Assembly (NCBI GenBank): GCA_964526675.1 | Contig: CAZGLY010000005.1 | Span: forward strand, 43,546-107,545 | Direction of reading: 5' to 3' | Source of the DNA: CAZADA01 sp964526675 | Lineage (GTDB): Bacteria > Pseudomonadota > Alphaproteobacteria > Caulobacterales > Maricaulaceae | Length of the DNA stretch: 64,000 nt | Shown here: positions 1 through 8,901 of the stretch, in pieces | How positions within the stretch are numbered: the first letter of the stretch is position 1 | How the letters are laid out: each line of letters starts with the position of its first letter | Translations under genes and position numbers: made by a program | Notes under the pieces: model-generated | What the model was told of the DNA's origin: nothing | What the model saw: only the letters and a program-made list of their open reading frames with translations | Database searches by the model: none

Positions 1-1709
1 TCGAGTTTGAGCCGAGCGACGACTTCTCCGTCTTGGCGATCGCTGAGTACCTGGAATCGGACGACGATTGCTGTACGGACCTCGAGCTTCTCCCCAATGG
101 CCGTAACGTCGGATCCCCGGCGGCGCCCGACAGCCAGGGCATTGTGAACGGGGTCGCTGATCTCGACCTGGATCAGCGCCTGGTCGACCACGACCTGGTG
201 ACGCGTCAAACCAACGAGACGCGCGCGTTCTCGATCGAAGTGAACAAAGGCCTGTGGGGCGGTCACACCTTGACGTCCATCAGCGGCTATCGCGAATGGG
301 ACAACGTCGAAATCCGCGAAGGCGACTTCACGTCCGTTGGCGGGACCTTGCCGGAGCCGGTGTTCGGGGCGCCGTTCCTGCTGCATGACGACGGGTCGGT
401 CGCGGTGCGCACCTTGACCCAAGAAATCCGCTTGGCGTCCGCCGGGGATCAACGCCTCGACTACATTCTCGGCGCATTCTACTTCGACAACGAACGGGAT
501 TCCGAGTTCACGCGTCTGGCGAGCTGTCAGAACAACGGCGGCCAGAACCAAGACATTTTGGACGCGAACCCCGGGCTTGAGTGTAACTCCGACGACCTGG
601 TGTCCGCGACGGCGTTCGCGCGGGTCCGCACCGAGAACTTCGCGTTGTTCGGCGACGCCGACTTCGACGTGCTGGCTGGCCTGAACGTGTTCGCCGGCTT
701 CCGCTACACCGACGACGAAACCAGCTTCGTCAACACCCGCCGCAACAACGACGAGTTTGGCCGCCAAGGCGTGGGCGTCCGCCCGGCGCTGCCCAACAGC
801 CAGTTCTCCGAAGCCAGCGGCGGTTTCGACAACACCTTCACGGGTTCGGTCGACGACACCGACTTCTCCATCCGCGCCGGCGTGCGCAGCACGATCGGCG
901 AATTCTTCGGTGGTCGGAATTTGGGCGACGCCTACTTCAGCTACACCGAAGGCTATAAGGGGCCGGGCTTCAACGTCTTCTTCAACCAAGGCGCCGTGGA
1001 CGCCGCCCCGATCGACGCGGAGACGGTCGCGTCGCTCGAGCTGGGCTACAAAATCGACCTGGGCAACCTGGTCGCGTCGGTGGCGCTCTATGACGCCGAC
1101 ATTGAAGACTTCCAAGCCAACAACTTTGACAACTCCACCGGCGTCACGATCACGCGCTTGACCAACGCCGGCGATGTCACGACCCGCGGCTTCGAGCTGG
1201 ACCTGCTCTACACGCCGATCGACAACCTGAACTTGACGGCGGCCTTCGCTTACAACGAAGCGGAGATCGACTCCTTCAATCGTCCTCTCGATCCCACCAC
1301 GGGCCTCCCCGAGCCGGGCAGCAGCGACCTGAGCGGCGCGGATTTGCTGTTCTCGCCGGACTTCAACTACACGCTCGGCGCGAATTACAACTTCCAACTG
1401 ACGGAAGACATCCGCGTGCTGTTTGATACGGTGGTCACCCACGTCGACGAGCAGCAATCGGGCCTGCCAAACTCAAACAGCGGCGACCCTGGCGTGCCGC
1501 TCTTCAACCCGGCGCTTCTGCTGCCAGACTACACGCTCTGGGATCTGCAGGTCGGCTTTGAGTTCCAGGACAACTATCGTCTGACGTTCATCGGCAAAAA
1601 CCTGACCGACGAGAGCTTCGCGACGACGTTCTCCGGCGACGGCTTCCGCTATCAGGTCCCGCGGGACGCCGACCGTCGCTTTGGCGTCAATTTCACCGCG
1701 ACGTTCTAA
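1..1709 (+). CDS. TonB-dependent outer-membrane receptor, C-terminal part
   Basis: The frame is open to the left window edge, so the signal peptide, TonB box and plug lie outside. What remains (about 569 codons) is the beta-barrel: alternating amphipathic strands, the strand signature GFRYTDDET, FSYTEGYKGPGFN, a late LWDLQVGFEF strand, the KNLTDESF motif and a terminal aromatic residue (FTATF), all typical of the proteobacterial TonB receptor family. Such receptors take up substrates too large or scarce for porins, using energy from TonB. The gene converges on the sulfosugar operon and could serve it, for example by importing a sulfolipid headgroup glycoside, but nothing in the visible barrel proves the ligand. 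The family call is secure and the substrate unknown. Confidence 0.9.
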   Translation, partial: EFEPSDDFSVLAIAEYLESDDDCCTDLELLPNGRNVGSPAAPDSQGIVNGVADLDLDQRLVDHDLVTRQTNETRAFSIEVNKGLWGGHTLTSISGYREWDNVEIREGDFTSVGGTLPEPVFGAPFLLHDDGSVAVRTLTQEIRLASAGDQRLDYILGAFYFDNERDSEFTRLASCQNNGGQNQDILDANPGLECNSDDLVSATAFARVRTENFALFGDADFDVLAGLNVFAGFRYTDDETSFVNTRRNNDEFGRQGVGVRPALPNSQFSEASGGFDNTFTGSVDDTDFSIRAGVRSTIGEFFGGRNLGDAYFSYTEGYKGPGFNVFFNQGAVDAAPIDAETVASLELGYKIDLGNLVASVALYDADIEDFQANNFDNSTGVTITRLTNAGDVTTRGFELDLLYTPIDNLNLTAAFAYNEAEIDSFNRPLDPTTGLPEPGSSDLSGADLLFSPDFNYTLGANYNFQLTEDIRVLFDTVVTHVDEQQSGLPNSNSGDPGVPLFNPALLLPDYTLWDLQVGFEFQDNYRLTFIGKNLTDESFATTFSGDGFRYQVPRDADRRFGVNFTATF

Positions 1710-1739
1710 CGTCCAACACGTGCTTCTCCTCTGTCACAT

Positions 1740-1767
1740 GGGGGTCCTTCGGGGCCCCCTTTTTTTT
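1740..1767 (+). terminator. Rho-independent terminator of the TonB receptor gene
   Basis: An 8-bp stem (GGGGGTCC with GGGCCCCC, one T-G wobble) closes on a TTCG tetraloop and is followed directly by eight T residues. It begins 31 bases after the receptor stop codon. It is one of the clearest intrinsic terminators in the window. Confidence 0.92.
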
Positions 1768-1822
1768 GGAGACGCACCCGGTCACGGAACCGACGGCGGG
1801 CTGGCGCCGCGGACGTCGAGCG

Positions 1823-2326
1823 TCACTCCGTCCCGAAATGGCGCTCGAGATACGCCAGGATCGCCGTCTCTTCCTCCGGTGGGAGAGGGGGCATGCCCTG
1901 CTTCTCGGTCATCCAGCGGAGCAGATAGCGCCACCGCTGCGGCGACGCTTCTTGTTGCATCACCAGGCTGAGGCTGTGGCAGCCGGCGCACCACGCCGCC
2001 ACGCTTTCGTGCCCGTCCGTGCGCGGCAAACCCCAGTACATGTCGGCGGGGTCGAAGCGCGATCCGCTCTGCGCCGCTGTGACCGGCGCCGCGTTCAGCG
2101 CGCTGACAGCGTAGCTGTAGTCCGGCGATGCGGTCCACGTCGCCGCGAGAGCCGCCAGACGCATGCTCCGATCGTAGGCCGCGCGGTCGGCGGCCGGCTT
2201 CTCGGGGCCGTTGGCTGGAGCGCGCTTGGACGTCGCCAGCAGCAGGCCGGCCGCCAACGCGCACGTCGCGGCGGTCACGGCCGACAGAACGCGAACGGAG
2301 GTGGTCGCCACGGCGCGCCCCCTCAC
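1823..2326 (-). CDS. sorB: Periplasmic c-type cytochrome, sulfite dehydrogenase subunit (SorB-like)
   Basis: A 167-residue exported monohaem cytochrome c. It has an N-terminal hydrophobic signal segment (about 10-32), a haem-binding CAGCH motif at 113-117 and a likely axial methionine at 145 (QGMPP). The GTG start overlaps the stop of the upstream molybdoenzyme gene (GTGA), so the two are translationally coupled. The known SorAB enzyme couples a sulfite-oxidising molybdopterin subunit to such a cytochrome, which passes electrons to the respiratory chain. The sequence shows a monohaem cytochrome; the SorB role is inferred from its partner. It is the last gene of the minus-strand sulfosugar operon. 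Confidence 0.82.
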   Translation of the reverse strand: MRGRAVATTSVRVLSAVTAATCALAAGLLLATSKRAPANGPEKPAADRAAYDRSMRLAALAATWTASPDYSYAVSALNAAPVTAAQSGSRFDPADMYWGLPRTDGHESVAAWCAGCHSLSLVMQQEASPQRWRYLLRWMTEKQGMPPLPPEEETAILAYLERHFGTE

Positions 2327-3579
2327 ACCGCAAACACCGCCACGCGGTGCTGCATATTGTTGAGATAGCCCTTTGGATTCCAGCCGGGAGGCATGGGCGG
2401 CTGGGCGCGGTCTTGGTCGTCCGTAGCGCGGGCCCAGACCTCATAATAGCCGGCGACCGGCGGCGTCAGCGCCGCACGCCATCGCCGCCAGGCATAGCGG
2501 TTGGGCGCCGGGCTGAGGTCCGCGACCATCCATGTTGCGCCGAAATCGAGCGACACCTCCACCGACGCAACCTCGCCATCGCCCGTCCAGGCATGGCCGC
2601 GCGCCTCAAAGGCCGCGCCCGGCGCCACGCGCGCCCCCGTCTCCGGAAAGGTGATCAGCGATTTCACCGGCATCGCGTGAATGATGACCATGTCCGCGTC
2701 CGGCACCGCCGTTCCCGGCGCGACGGGATATGCGGGCGTTCGGTACGCCTGGCCGGTCATCTTGGCCCCGTCGTGAACCCGGTCGCGCACCGTGATGCGC
2801 GTCAGCCATTTCTGCGAGCACGACGCTGGCCATCCGGGAATGAGAAGACGCAGCGGCGCGCCGTTGATCGCGGGTATCGGCGCATCGTTCATCGCCCACG
2901 CGATGAGATTGTGGGGCTCGAGCGCCTTCGCGATCGGCACGCCGCGCGAAATCGCGTGCTTCTCGGGATCGCCGGACAGGTGCAGATCCGCGCCATAGTG
3001 AGCCGTGTACACGGCCGTATCTCTTACCCCCGCCGCCGCGAGCACGTCCGCCAACCGCACGCCGGTCCATCGCGGACAGCCGACCCCGCCAAAGCCCCAC
3101 TGATTGCCGCTGGCGCCGGGTTGGTAGAACCGTCGTCCATTGCCGGCGCACTCCAGCACCAGCTGCAAGCTCACCGTGTCGAAGCGCTCTTGCAGATCCG
3201 TGATGGAGAGGCTCAGAGGCTCTGCCACTTCGCCGTCGATGGTGAGCCGCCAGTCGTCCGCCGCAGGCTCGTCGAGGACGGGCGGAACGCCGTTGTTGCG
3301 GACGAACAAGCGCTGGGCGGGCGTCACGTCGTCATCCAGCAAATGCGGCGGCGTCTCCAGATTCGCCGGGCGATCGTTCAAGACCGCCAACCCATCCTTG
3401 CCGAGTTCCGCGGCCAAGCCCGGCGGCTCCTGGGCGAGCGCGACCGGCGTCACCCCCGCCGGCAAGCGCGCGCCAAACGGCATCGGCGCGCCGAGACGCG
3501 CCTCGAACGCCGCTGCGCCCAGAGCGAGGCTCGCCCCGCCCACGCCCCGCAAGAGTCCGCGGCGTGTGTGGATGGTCAT
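2323..3579 (-). CDS. sorA: Sulfite dehydrogenase, molybdopterin subunit (SorA-like)
   Basis: A 418-residue sulfite oxidase-family molybdoenzyme that oxidises sulfite to sulfate in the periplasm. A twin-arginine signal is visible (RRGLLRG, residues 6-12, then a hydrophobic stretch). The molybdenum-ligating cysteine is C144 in LVLECAGNGRR, the family hallmark, followed by a Mo-co dimerisation domain in the C-terminal third. It is coupled to the cytochrome gene downstream and lies 37 bases after dctP. Sulfite would come from SuyAB, encoded about 12 kb away in the same locus, after export. Some family members (MsrP/YedY-like) reduce methionine sulfoxide instead, but the paired cytochrome and the sulfolactate genes favour sulfite. 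Confidence 0.87.
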   Translation of the reverse strand: MTIHTRRGLLRGVGGASLALGAAAFEARLGAPMPFGARLPAGVTPVALAQEPPGLAAELGKDGLAVLNDRPANLETPPHLLDDDVTPAQRLFVRNNGVPPVLDEPAADDWRLTIDGEVAEPLSLSITDLQERFDTVSLQLVLECAGNGRRFYQPGASGNQWGFGGVGCPRWTGVRLADVLAAAGVRDTAVYTAHYGADLHLSGDPEKHAISRGVPIAKALEPHNLIAWAMNDAPIPAINGAPLRLLIPGWPASCSQKWLTRITVRDRVHDGAKMTGQAYRTPAYPVAPGTAVPDADMVIIHAMPVKSLITFPETGARVAPGAAFEARGHAWTGDGEVASVEVSLDFGATWMVADLSPAPNRYAWRRWRAALTPPVAGYYEVWARATDDQDRAQPPMPPGWNPKGYLNNMQHRVAVFAV

Positions 3580-3616
3580 CGAACTCCCCTTACCGTTCGC
3601 GGGGGAACGGTCGCGC

Positions 3617-4705
3617 CTACGACCCCTCCGCCGCGCCGCCCGCGCTCCCTAGCGCAAACGCGGCGTCCGTCTCCCGCTCACACGCGGCGATCGCAGCGTC
3701 CAGCTTGATCAGCCAGGCGTCGCCATAGGTGTTGGCGAACCAATCCCGCATGCCGGAGGCGGCGTCTTGAAACTGCGCTTTCTCCGCCGGCGTCGGCACA
3801 TAGATCTCGCCGCCGGCGGCTTTGAACGCCTCGTACGCCTCGATTTGCCGGCGCATCGGCAAGGCGCGCGTGACGGTGCGCAGATGATGGAACGCGTCGA
3901 AGATCACGCGCCTCAGTTCTGGCGGGCTCTCAACCCACAGCGGCTCAGAATACCACCACAGCGCGCCCATATAGGCGTGGCCGTCCAGGGTCAGATACTT
4001 GACGTGTTCGTGGAACTTCATGCCGACGATGTCTTGGACGCCGTTCTTCGTGCCTTCGACCACCCCGGTCGCGAGGCCGGTGTACACCTCAGACCAGGCG
4101 ATCGGGGTCGGGTTCGCGCCGAGTTGGCGCACCAGCTCTTGCTGGATCGACGCCGGCGTGGTGCGGATCTTAAGGCCTTTGAGGTCATCGGGGCTGCGGA
4201 CTGGACGCGTGGTCGTCGCGAAGTTCCGCCAGCCGCCGGTGTTGGACACCACCATCAGCCGCAGGCCGAGGCCTTCCGCGAGGATCGCCTCCCGCAGATC
4301 CGCCACGATTGGCCCGTCGAACACGCATTCCGCGACCACGTCATCGCGAAACGCATAAGGCAGGTCGAACACTTGGCCGGGTCCAAACACATTGCCCATG
4401 CCGCCAATGGTTGTCATGAACACATCGAGCAAGCCGGACTGCAAGTACTCGATGCACTCGCGTTCATTGCCGCAGAATTGACCCGAGGCGAAGATCTCCA
4501 CCGCCACACGGCCGTTGGTGCGGCTTTCGACATAGTCCTTGAAGACGAGGGCGCCGTCATAGTCTTCGTCCGCCATCGAGCCGAGAATGCCGATGCGGAT
4601 CGTGCGCTCCGGCCGCTCGGCCGCGCCGCTGGCCACGCCGATCACGCCGGCGATGCAAATCAGCGCGAAGATCACGTTCAAGACGGTGTTGCGGGTCAAC
4701 GTCAT
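3617..4705 (-). CDS. dctP: TRAP transporter substrate-binding protein (DctP family)
   Basis: A 362-residue periplasmic binding protein with a hydrophobic signal segment at about 7-28. Family landmarks are the acid-rich N-terminal lobe (RIGILGSMADEDYDG), LQSGLLDVFMTT, and RSPDDLKGLKIRT, the conserved block that holds the ligand-contacting arginine in DctP proteins. TRAP binding proteins capture organic acids and related anions and hand them to the DctQM permease. It follows dctM after 10 bases on the same strand. Placed in an operon of sulfosugar enzymes, its ligand is inferred to be a sulfonated sugar, its glycoside or sulfolactate. The family is certain and the ligand is not. Confidence 0.9.
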   Translation of the reverse strand: MTLTRNTVLNVIFALICIAGVIGVASGAAERPERTIRIGILGSMADEDYDGALVFKDYVESRTNGRVAVEIFASGQFCGNERECIEYLQSGLLDVFMTTIGGMGNVFGPGQVFDLPYAFRDDVVAECVFDGPIVADLREAILAEGLGLRLMVVSNTGGWRNFATTTRPVRSPDDLKGLKIRTTPASIQQELVRQLGANPTPIAWSEVYTGLATGVVEGTKNGVQDIVGMKFHEHVKYLTLDGHAYMGALWWYSEPLWVESPPELRRVIFDAFHHLRTVTRALPMRRQIEAYEAFKAAGGEIYVPTPAEKAQFQDAASGMRDWFANTYGDAWLIKLDAAIAACERETDAAFALGSAGGAAEGS

Positions 4706-4715
4706 GGCAGGGTCC

Positions 4716-6002
4716 TCAGGCGAAACCGAGCAAACGTGGGATCGTCAATGACAAGGCGGGGATATAGGTGATCAAAAAGATGACCAAGATCTCCACCGCC
4801 AGGAAGGGCGCCATCTCCACGGCGATACGATCGGGTTTCTCCCCCGACACCGATGACGCGACAAACAGCACCAGCCCCATCGGCGGGGTCGCCAGCCCGA
4901 CGGTCAGGTTCACGCACATCACGATGGCGAAATGCAGGGGATCGACGCCCAGCTCAACGAAGGTCGGCGCGAGCACCGGACCCAAAATCATGATTGCCGG
5001 CCCCGCATCCAAGAACATGCCCACCACAAACAGCAGCAGGTTGATCAAGAACAACAGGATCAGGACATTGTCCGTGGTCCCCGAAATCCGCTCCGACACG
5101 GTTTCAGCCATGCCGGACACGGTGATGATCCAAGCGAACGTCACCGCCGCGCCCACCAGCAGCAACACGACGCCGGACTGCGCGGCGGCGTTCACGAAGA
5201 TCCGCGGCAAGTCGTTCACCGTCAGCGTCTTCATCACAAACAGCGAGATGACGAGGGCGTACGTCGCCGCGACCGCGGCCGCTTCCGTCGGCGTGAACAC
5301 GCCGGCCAGGATCCCGCCCAACAGAATGACCGGCGTCATCAGCGCGGGCAGGGTGACGAAGAGCGTCTGGCCCCGCTCCTCCCAGCTGGCGCGGCGGCTG
5401 GCGGCGGGATAGTTGCGCCGCTTCGCCAGGAACGCCGTCATCGTCATCAAGCCGCTGCAGATGAGGATCCCCGGCACAATGCCCGCGGCGAACAGGCCGG
5501 CGACGGACACATTCATCACGAACGCGTAGATGATCATGATGCCCGACGGCGGGATGATCGGTCCGATCACCGAGGAGGCCGCCGTCACGGCTGCGGCGAA
5601 CCGCCGTGAATAGCCGTTCTCCTCCATCGCCGGCACGAGCATCTTGCCCAGGGCGGACGTGTCCGCCACCGCGGAACCGGACAGTCCCGCAAACAGGATG
5701 GACGAAAGAATGTTCACCTGCGCCAGGCCGCCGCGGACATGCCCGATCATCGCCTGGGAAAAACGCACCAGCGAGGAGGTCACGCCCCCGGCGTTCATGA
5801 CTTCGCCCGCCAAGATGAAGAAGGGCACGGCCATCAGCGGAAACGAATCCATGCCGTTGTAGAGCCGCGACAGGAGCGCGCTGTGGAAGGGCGATTGCCC
5901 ATCCAGCACGAGACTCAGCCCCGGCCCGATCAACAACGCGAACACCACCGGCGCGCCCGCGGCCAACAGCATCAGGAAGATCCAGAAATACGCGAGCGAC
6001 AT
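4716..6002 (-). CDS. dctM: TRAP transporter large permease (DctM family)
   Basis: A 428-residue integral membrane protein with about 12 hydrophobic segments, the usual size for DctM. The signature FAGLSGSAVADTSALG lies at about residues 104-119 and PIIPPSGIMIIYA follows. It forms the sodium-dependent channel that receives substrate from DctP. Its ATG start shares one base with the stop of dctQ (TGATG), showing tight translational coupling. The Q-M-P order is a standard TRAP operon order. Confidence 0.93.
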   Translation of the reverse strand: MSLAYFWIFLMLLAAGAPVVFALLIGPGLSLVLDGQSPFHSALLSRLYNGMDSFPLMAVPFFILAGEVMNAGGVTSSLVRFSQAMIGHVRGGLAQVNILSSILFAGLSGSAVADTSALGKMLVPAMEENGYSRRFAAAVTAASSVIGPIIPPSGIMIIYAFVMNVSVAGLFAAGIVPGILICSGLMTMTAFLAKRRNYPAASRRASWEERGQTLFVTLPALMTPVILLGGILAGVFTPTEAAAVAATYALVISLFVMKTLTVNDLPRIFVNAAAQSGVVLLLVGAAVTFAWIITVSGMAETVSERISGTTDNVLILLFLINLLLFVVGMFLDAGPAIMILGPVLAPTFVELGVDPLHFAIVMCVNLTVGLATPPMGLVLFVASSVSGEKPDRIAVEMAPFLAVEILVIFLITYIPALSLTIPRLLGFA

Positions 6003-6625
6003 CAGCGGCCCTCACGCACAGGCGGCGGCGGCTTCAGGATGCCCGGGCTCACTTGATCCTCAACAGGATCCGGCCGACCCGCGAGCCCCGCCAGCTGACG
6101 CAACGCAAGCTCCACCCCCGTGAAGAAGAGCGCCGCAAACGCCACTGGCGTGATCAGATAAAAGACGCCCGTCGACACCGGCAGCGACGCCGCGCGACTT
6201 TGCATGCCGCGCGCGACGAACCCCAAGCTCTCGCGGAACAGCACCGCCACAATCCACAACACCAAGATCGTGATCACCAGCTCGATCAATCGGCGCAGCG
6301 TGATGGGCAAGGCGTCGGCGAACATCTCAATCGCGACGTTCGCGCCGTGACGATAGGACCAGGGCGCCACCAAGAACGCCGCCCACACCATCAGGACCTT
6401 CGAGAGTTCTTCCGTCCAGCTCAGCGAGCTGTTGAAGATGTAGCGCGAGACGACTTGCGCCATAACCACGACGGTCATGACCACGAGCAACGCGCCGGCC
6501 ATGTTGCGCGCCGCCACGCCCACGCGCTCGTTCACAGCGCCGAGGCGTTCGGCCAACGCATGGAGCGCGTCAGCCGCGGCCATGCGCGCCGCTCGCCCGC
6601 GCGCCGCGCGCGTGGTTCCTTCCAC
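6002..6625 (-). CDS. dctQ: TRAP transporter small permease (DctQ family)
   Basis: A 207-residue protein with four predicted membrane segments, including ALLVVMTVVVMAQVVSRY, and the motif SLSWTEELSKVLMVWAAFL, where the WTEE block is characteristic of DctQ. It partners DctM in the cytoplasmic membrane. The start is uncertain: GTG at 6625 is listed, but ATG at 6583 also fits and would remove 14 arginine- and alanine-rich residues. It starts 61 bases after the GH31 stop and is probably co-transcribed with it. Confidence 0.88.
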   Translation of the reverse strand: MEGTTRAARGRAARMAAADALHALAERLGAVNERVGVAARNMAGALLVVMTVVVMAQVVSRYIFNSSLSWTEELSKVLMVWAAFLVAPWSYRHGANVAIEMFADALPITLRRLIELVITILVLWIVAVLFRESLGFVARGMQSRAASLPVSTGVFYLITPVAFAALFFTGVELALRQLAGLAGRPDPVEDQVSPGILKPPPPVREGR

Positions 6626-6685
6626 CCTCGATCACTGCCGCCTCCCTCGCGTGCGTGCCGGCGGCTTCTGGCGGCCGCCGTCGTT

Positions 6686-8836
6686 TCATGGAGCCTGCCA
6701 GATCCGCTCGACCGTCTCCAAGCCTTTGTTCTGTTCGGTAAATTCGATGTCAGGTCCCAGCGGGATCGACGCACCGGGCCGCACGAACACCGCCATCTCG
6801 TCGAGCCGCAGCTTCAGCCCATGGGCGTGGCCGGCCTCAAACGGCGCGCCGTCGGGGAAACGCCGCCACGCGCCGCCGCTGGCGTCCCGGGGCAGATAAA
6901 TGGCGACATGATCGTCGGGATCCAGACACGGCGCGACCAGGAGATCCGGGCCGAACAGGAATTGGTGCTCAAACGTCCAAGACTGCGGTTCGTGCGGATA
7001 CGCCAGCGCCATCGGCCGCTGCACCGGAAGCCCGGTCTCTGCGGCTTCCGCAACGATGCCGCGGAGATACGGCAAGAGGCGGTAACGCAGCTGAAGCGCC
7101 GCCATCGCCGCGGCCTCCGCCTCCGGGCCATAGGTCCACGGTTCGCGGGGGCCAATGCCGTGCAGGCGGAGGTGCGAGGAAAACACCGACGCTTGCAGCC
7201 AACGCACGTAAAGCTTCGGATCGCGCTCGTCGCCGTAGAAGCCGCCGACATCCGTCGCGTAGTAGGGCCCGCCGCTCATGCCCCAGGAAAGCCCGCCGCG
7301 CAGGCTGCCGGCGAGGCCTTCCCAGTCCGCTTGAGGGTCGCCGCCCCAATGGCCGGGATAATTCTGACCGCCCGTCCAGGACGAACGGCTAAAGAGGAAC
7401 GGGCCGTTCTTCGCGCTCTCCACCGCGGCTTCATAAACACAGCGGTTGTACAGAAGGGCGTAGACATTGTGCAGCGCGCGGCCGGCCTCGCCGTTGTGGG
7501 CGATCATGTCGTCGGTGACCTGTTCGCCGAAGTCGGCCTTGATCATGTCAACGCCGATGTCAAACAACGCTTTATGGCGGTCGCGCCACCACGCGAACGC
7601 GTCTGGATGCGTGAAATCCACTAAGCCTGACGCGGGCAGGGGGGTAAGCACGTCGTTAAACGGTTCAAGCTCCCACTCATAACGATACGCCTCGCCCGTC
7701 GCGCGGTCCTTCAGAAGCCAGCCCTTGTCGGCGAACTCCTGAAACAACGGATTGCGCACGGAGATGAGCGGGTACTCCCACACGCACACTTTGAAGTTGA
7801 GCGCTTTCAGCTCCGCGATCACCGCGCCGGGGTCGGGATAGCGGCTCTTGTCCCACTCGAACGCGAAGCGCGTGTCGGTGTCCTGCCAAGCGCGGCCGTC
7901 CAGGGTGATCGTGTCGCACGGCGCGCCCCGCGCGCGCACTTCGCGGGCGGTGGCCAGCAGCTCATCGGCGTCCCGGTAATAGGCCTTCGACAGGATGACG
8001 CCGAGCGACCAATCCGGCGGAACGGGCGCGCGGCCCGTCAAAGCCGTGTAGGCCCCGATCAGCGCGGCGCCGTCGTCCCCTGCGAACACAAACAGGTCGA
8101 GCGTCTCATCCTCGACGAGGAGCCCGTAAGCGCGCTTGGACCATGGAGGGAAGCCGACCCCGTGGGTGACCGGCGCGGGCGTGTGGCAAAACACCCCCCA
8201 ACCGCCGACGGACGCCGCATCCGGCCGGGGTGATGCGTCGGTTCCGTTCACGCGGTTCGGCGACAGATGGGGCCGCGGGCACCACGCAAACGGCGCGTTC
8301 TTGTAGGACGCTTCCGCGTTCACGCCCAGCGCGTCGATGTTGTAGGAGCGAATCAGTTGGCCGCGCTTGTCCAACGGGCCCCATTTCTCGCCGAGCCCGT
8401 ACACGTGCTCGCGCGACGCGAGGTCGAGATGCACAAGCCAGCCTTCCTCGGTCCGCGCGAACGGGGGCAGACGCAACGGCCGCGCAAAATGGCCGTCGCG
8501 GGCCGACCGCTGGACCACCCGCCCGTCCCGCCGCGCGAGCGTGAAGGCGAGGGTGGACGTCTCAAGGGTCAAGACAAAGTCAGCGCTTTCGAGGCGCAGT
8601 CGCCCGTCCGTAAGGGCTAAGGACGCCGGGGCTGGCGTCACGTCCCCGCGGATCAGGTCGTACGCGTTCGCGCGCTCCGGGCCGAACCGCAGGCGGGCGC
8701 CGAAGGGGTGCAAGCTCGCGCGCAAGGATCCAAGGCCCGTTGCGGCGACAAGCTCATCGCCCTCGAGCGCGGCGTCCCCCACGAGGCCCGCGCCCTCTTG
8801 GCGCGTCCAAACAGGATTGAGCGGGTTAAACGCCAT
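6686..8836 (-). CDS. GH31-family alpha-glycosidase (YicI-like, in sulfosugar operon)
   Basis: A 716-residue glycoside hydrolase family 31 enzyme with an N-terminal beta-sandwich and a TIM barrel. The nucleophile is D435 in KADFGE and the acid/base is D500 in HWGGD. No signal peptide is seen, so it is cytoplasmic. The barrel resembles E. coli alpha-xylosidase YicI (FEWD and CVW in the expected places, K433 before the nucleophile). The SQ-recognising Q, R and W seen in E. coli sulfoquinovosidase YihQ (AQDW...GKR..W) are not found: the equivalent stretch reads LDGRAWQDTDTRFAFEWD. Position in the operon suggests it releases the sulfosugar from a glycoside. Either it recognises the sulfonate in a different way or its substrate is different. 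The family is certain and the specificity open. Confidence 0.88.
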   Translation of the reverse strand: MAFNPLNPVWTRQEGAGLVGDAALEGDELVAATGLGSLRASLHPFGARLRFGPERANAYDLIRGDVTPAPASLALTDGRLRLESADFVLTLETSTLAFTLARRDGRVVQRSARDGHFARPLRLPPFARTEEGWLVHLDLASREHVYGLGEKWGPLDKRGQLIRSYNIDALGVNAEASYKNAPFAWCPRPHLSPNRVNGTDASPRPDAASVGGWGVFCHTPAPVTHGVGFPPWSKRAYGLLVEDETLDLFVFAGDDGAALIGAYTALTGRAPVPPDWSLGVILSKAYYRDADELLATAREVRARGAPCDTITLDGRAWQDTDTRFAFEWDKSRYPDPGAVIAELKALNFKVCVWEYPLISVRNPLFQEFADKGWLLKDRATGEAYRYEWELEPFNDVLTPLPASGLVDFTHPDAFAWWRDRHKALFDIGVDMIKADFGEQVTDDMIAHNGEAGRALHNVYALLYNRCVYEAAVESAKNGPFLFSRSSWTGGQNYPGHWGGDPQADWEGLAGSLRGGLSWGMSGGPYYATDVGGFYGDERDPKLYVRWLQASVFSSHLRLHGIGPREPWTYGPEAEAAAMAALQLRYRLLPYLRGIVAEAAETGLPVQRPMALAYPHEPQSWTFEHQFLFGPDLLVAPCLDPDDHVAIYLPRDASGGAWRRFPDGAPFEAGHAHGLKLRLDEMAVFVRPGASIPLGPDIEFTEQNKGLETVERIWQAP

Positions 8837-8901
8837 GGTTGGCGCGTCCCGAGCCGTTCGGGCTCACCCTTGGATCCGAGCGCCGCGTGCGCATCGCCGC
8901 C

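Noticed and set aside
2128..3708. A 526-codon plus-strand open frame opposite sorA
   Set aside because: Composition is dominated by Arg and His with no domain, whereas the minus strand encodes a complete Tat-exported molybdoenzyme.
6686..8836. Direct naming of the GH31 gene as yihQ sulfoquinovosidase
   Set aside because: The YihQ sulfonate-recognition residues are not visible and the barrel resembles YicI, so only the family was named.
8851..8865. GAGCC/GGCTC hairpin in the isomerase-GH31 gap as a terminator
   Set aside because: The stem is only five pairs and no T-run follows; both flanking genes are read in the same direction and probably co-transcribed.
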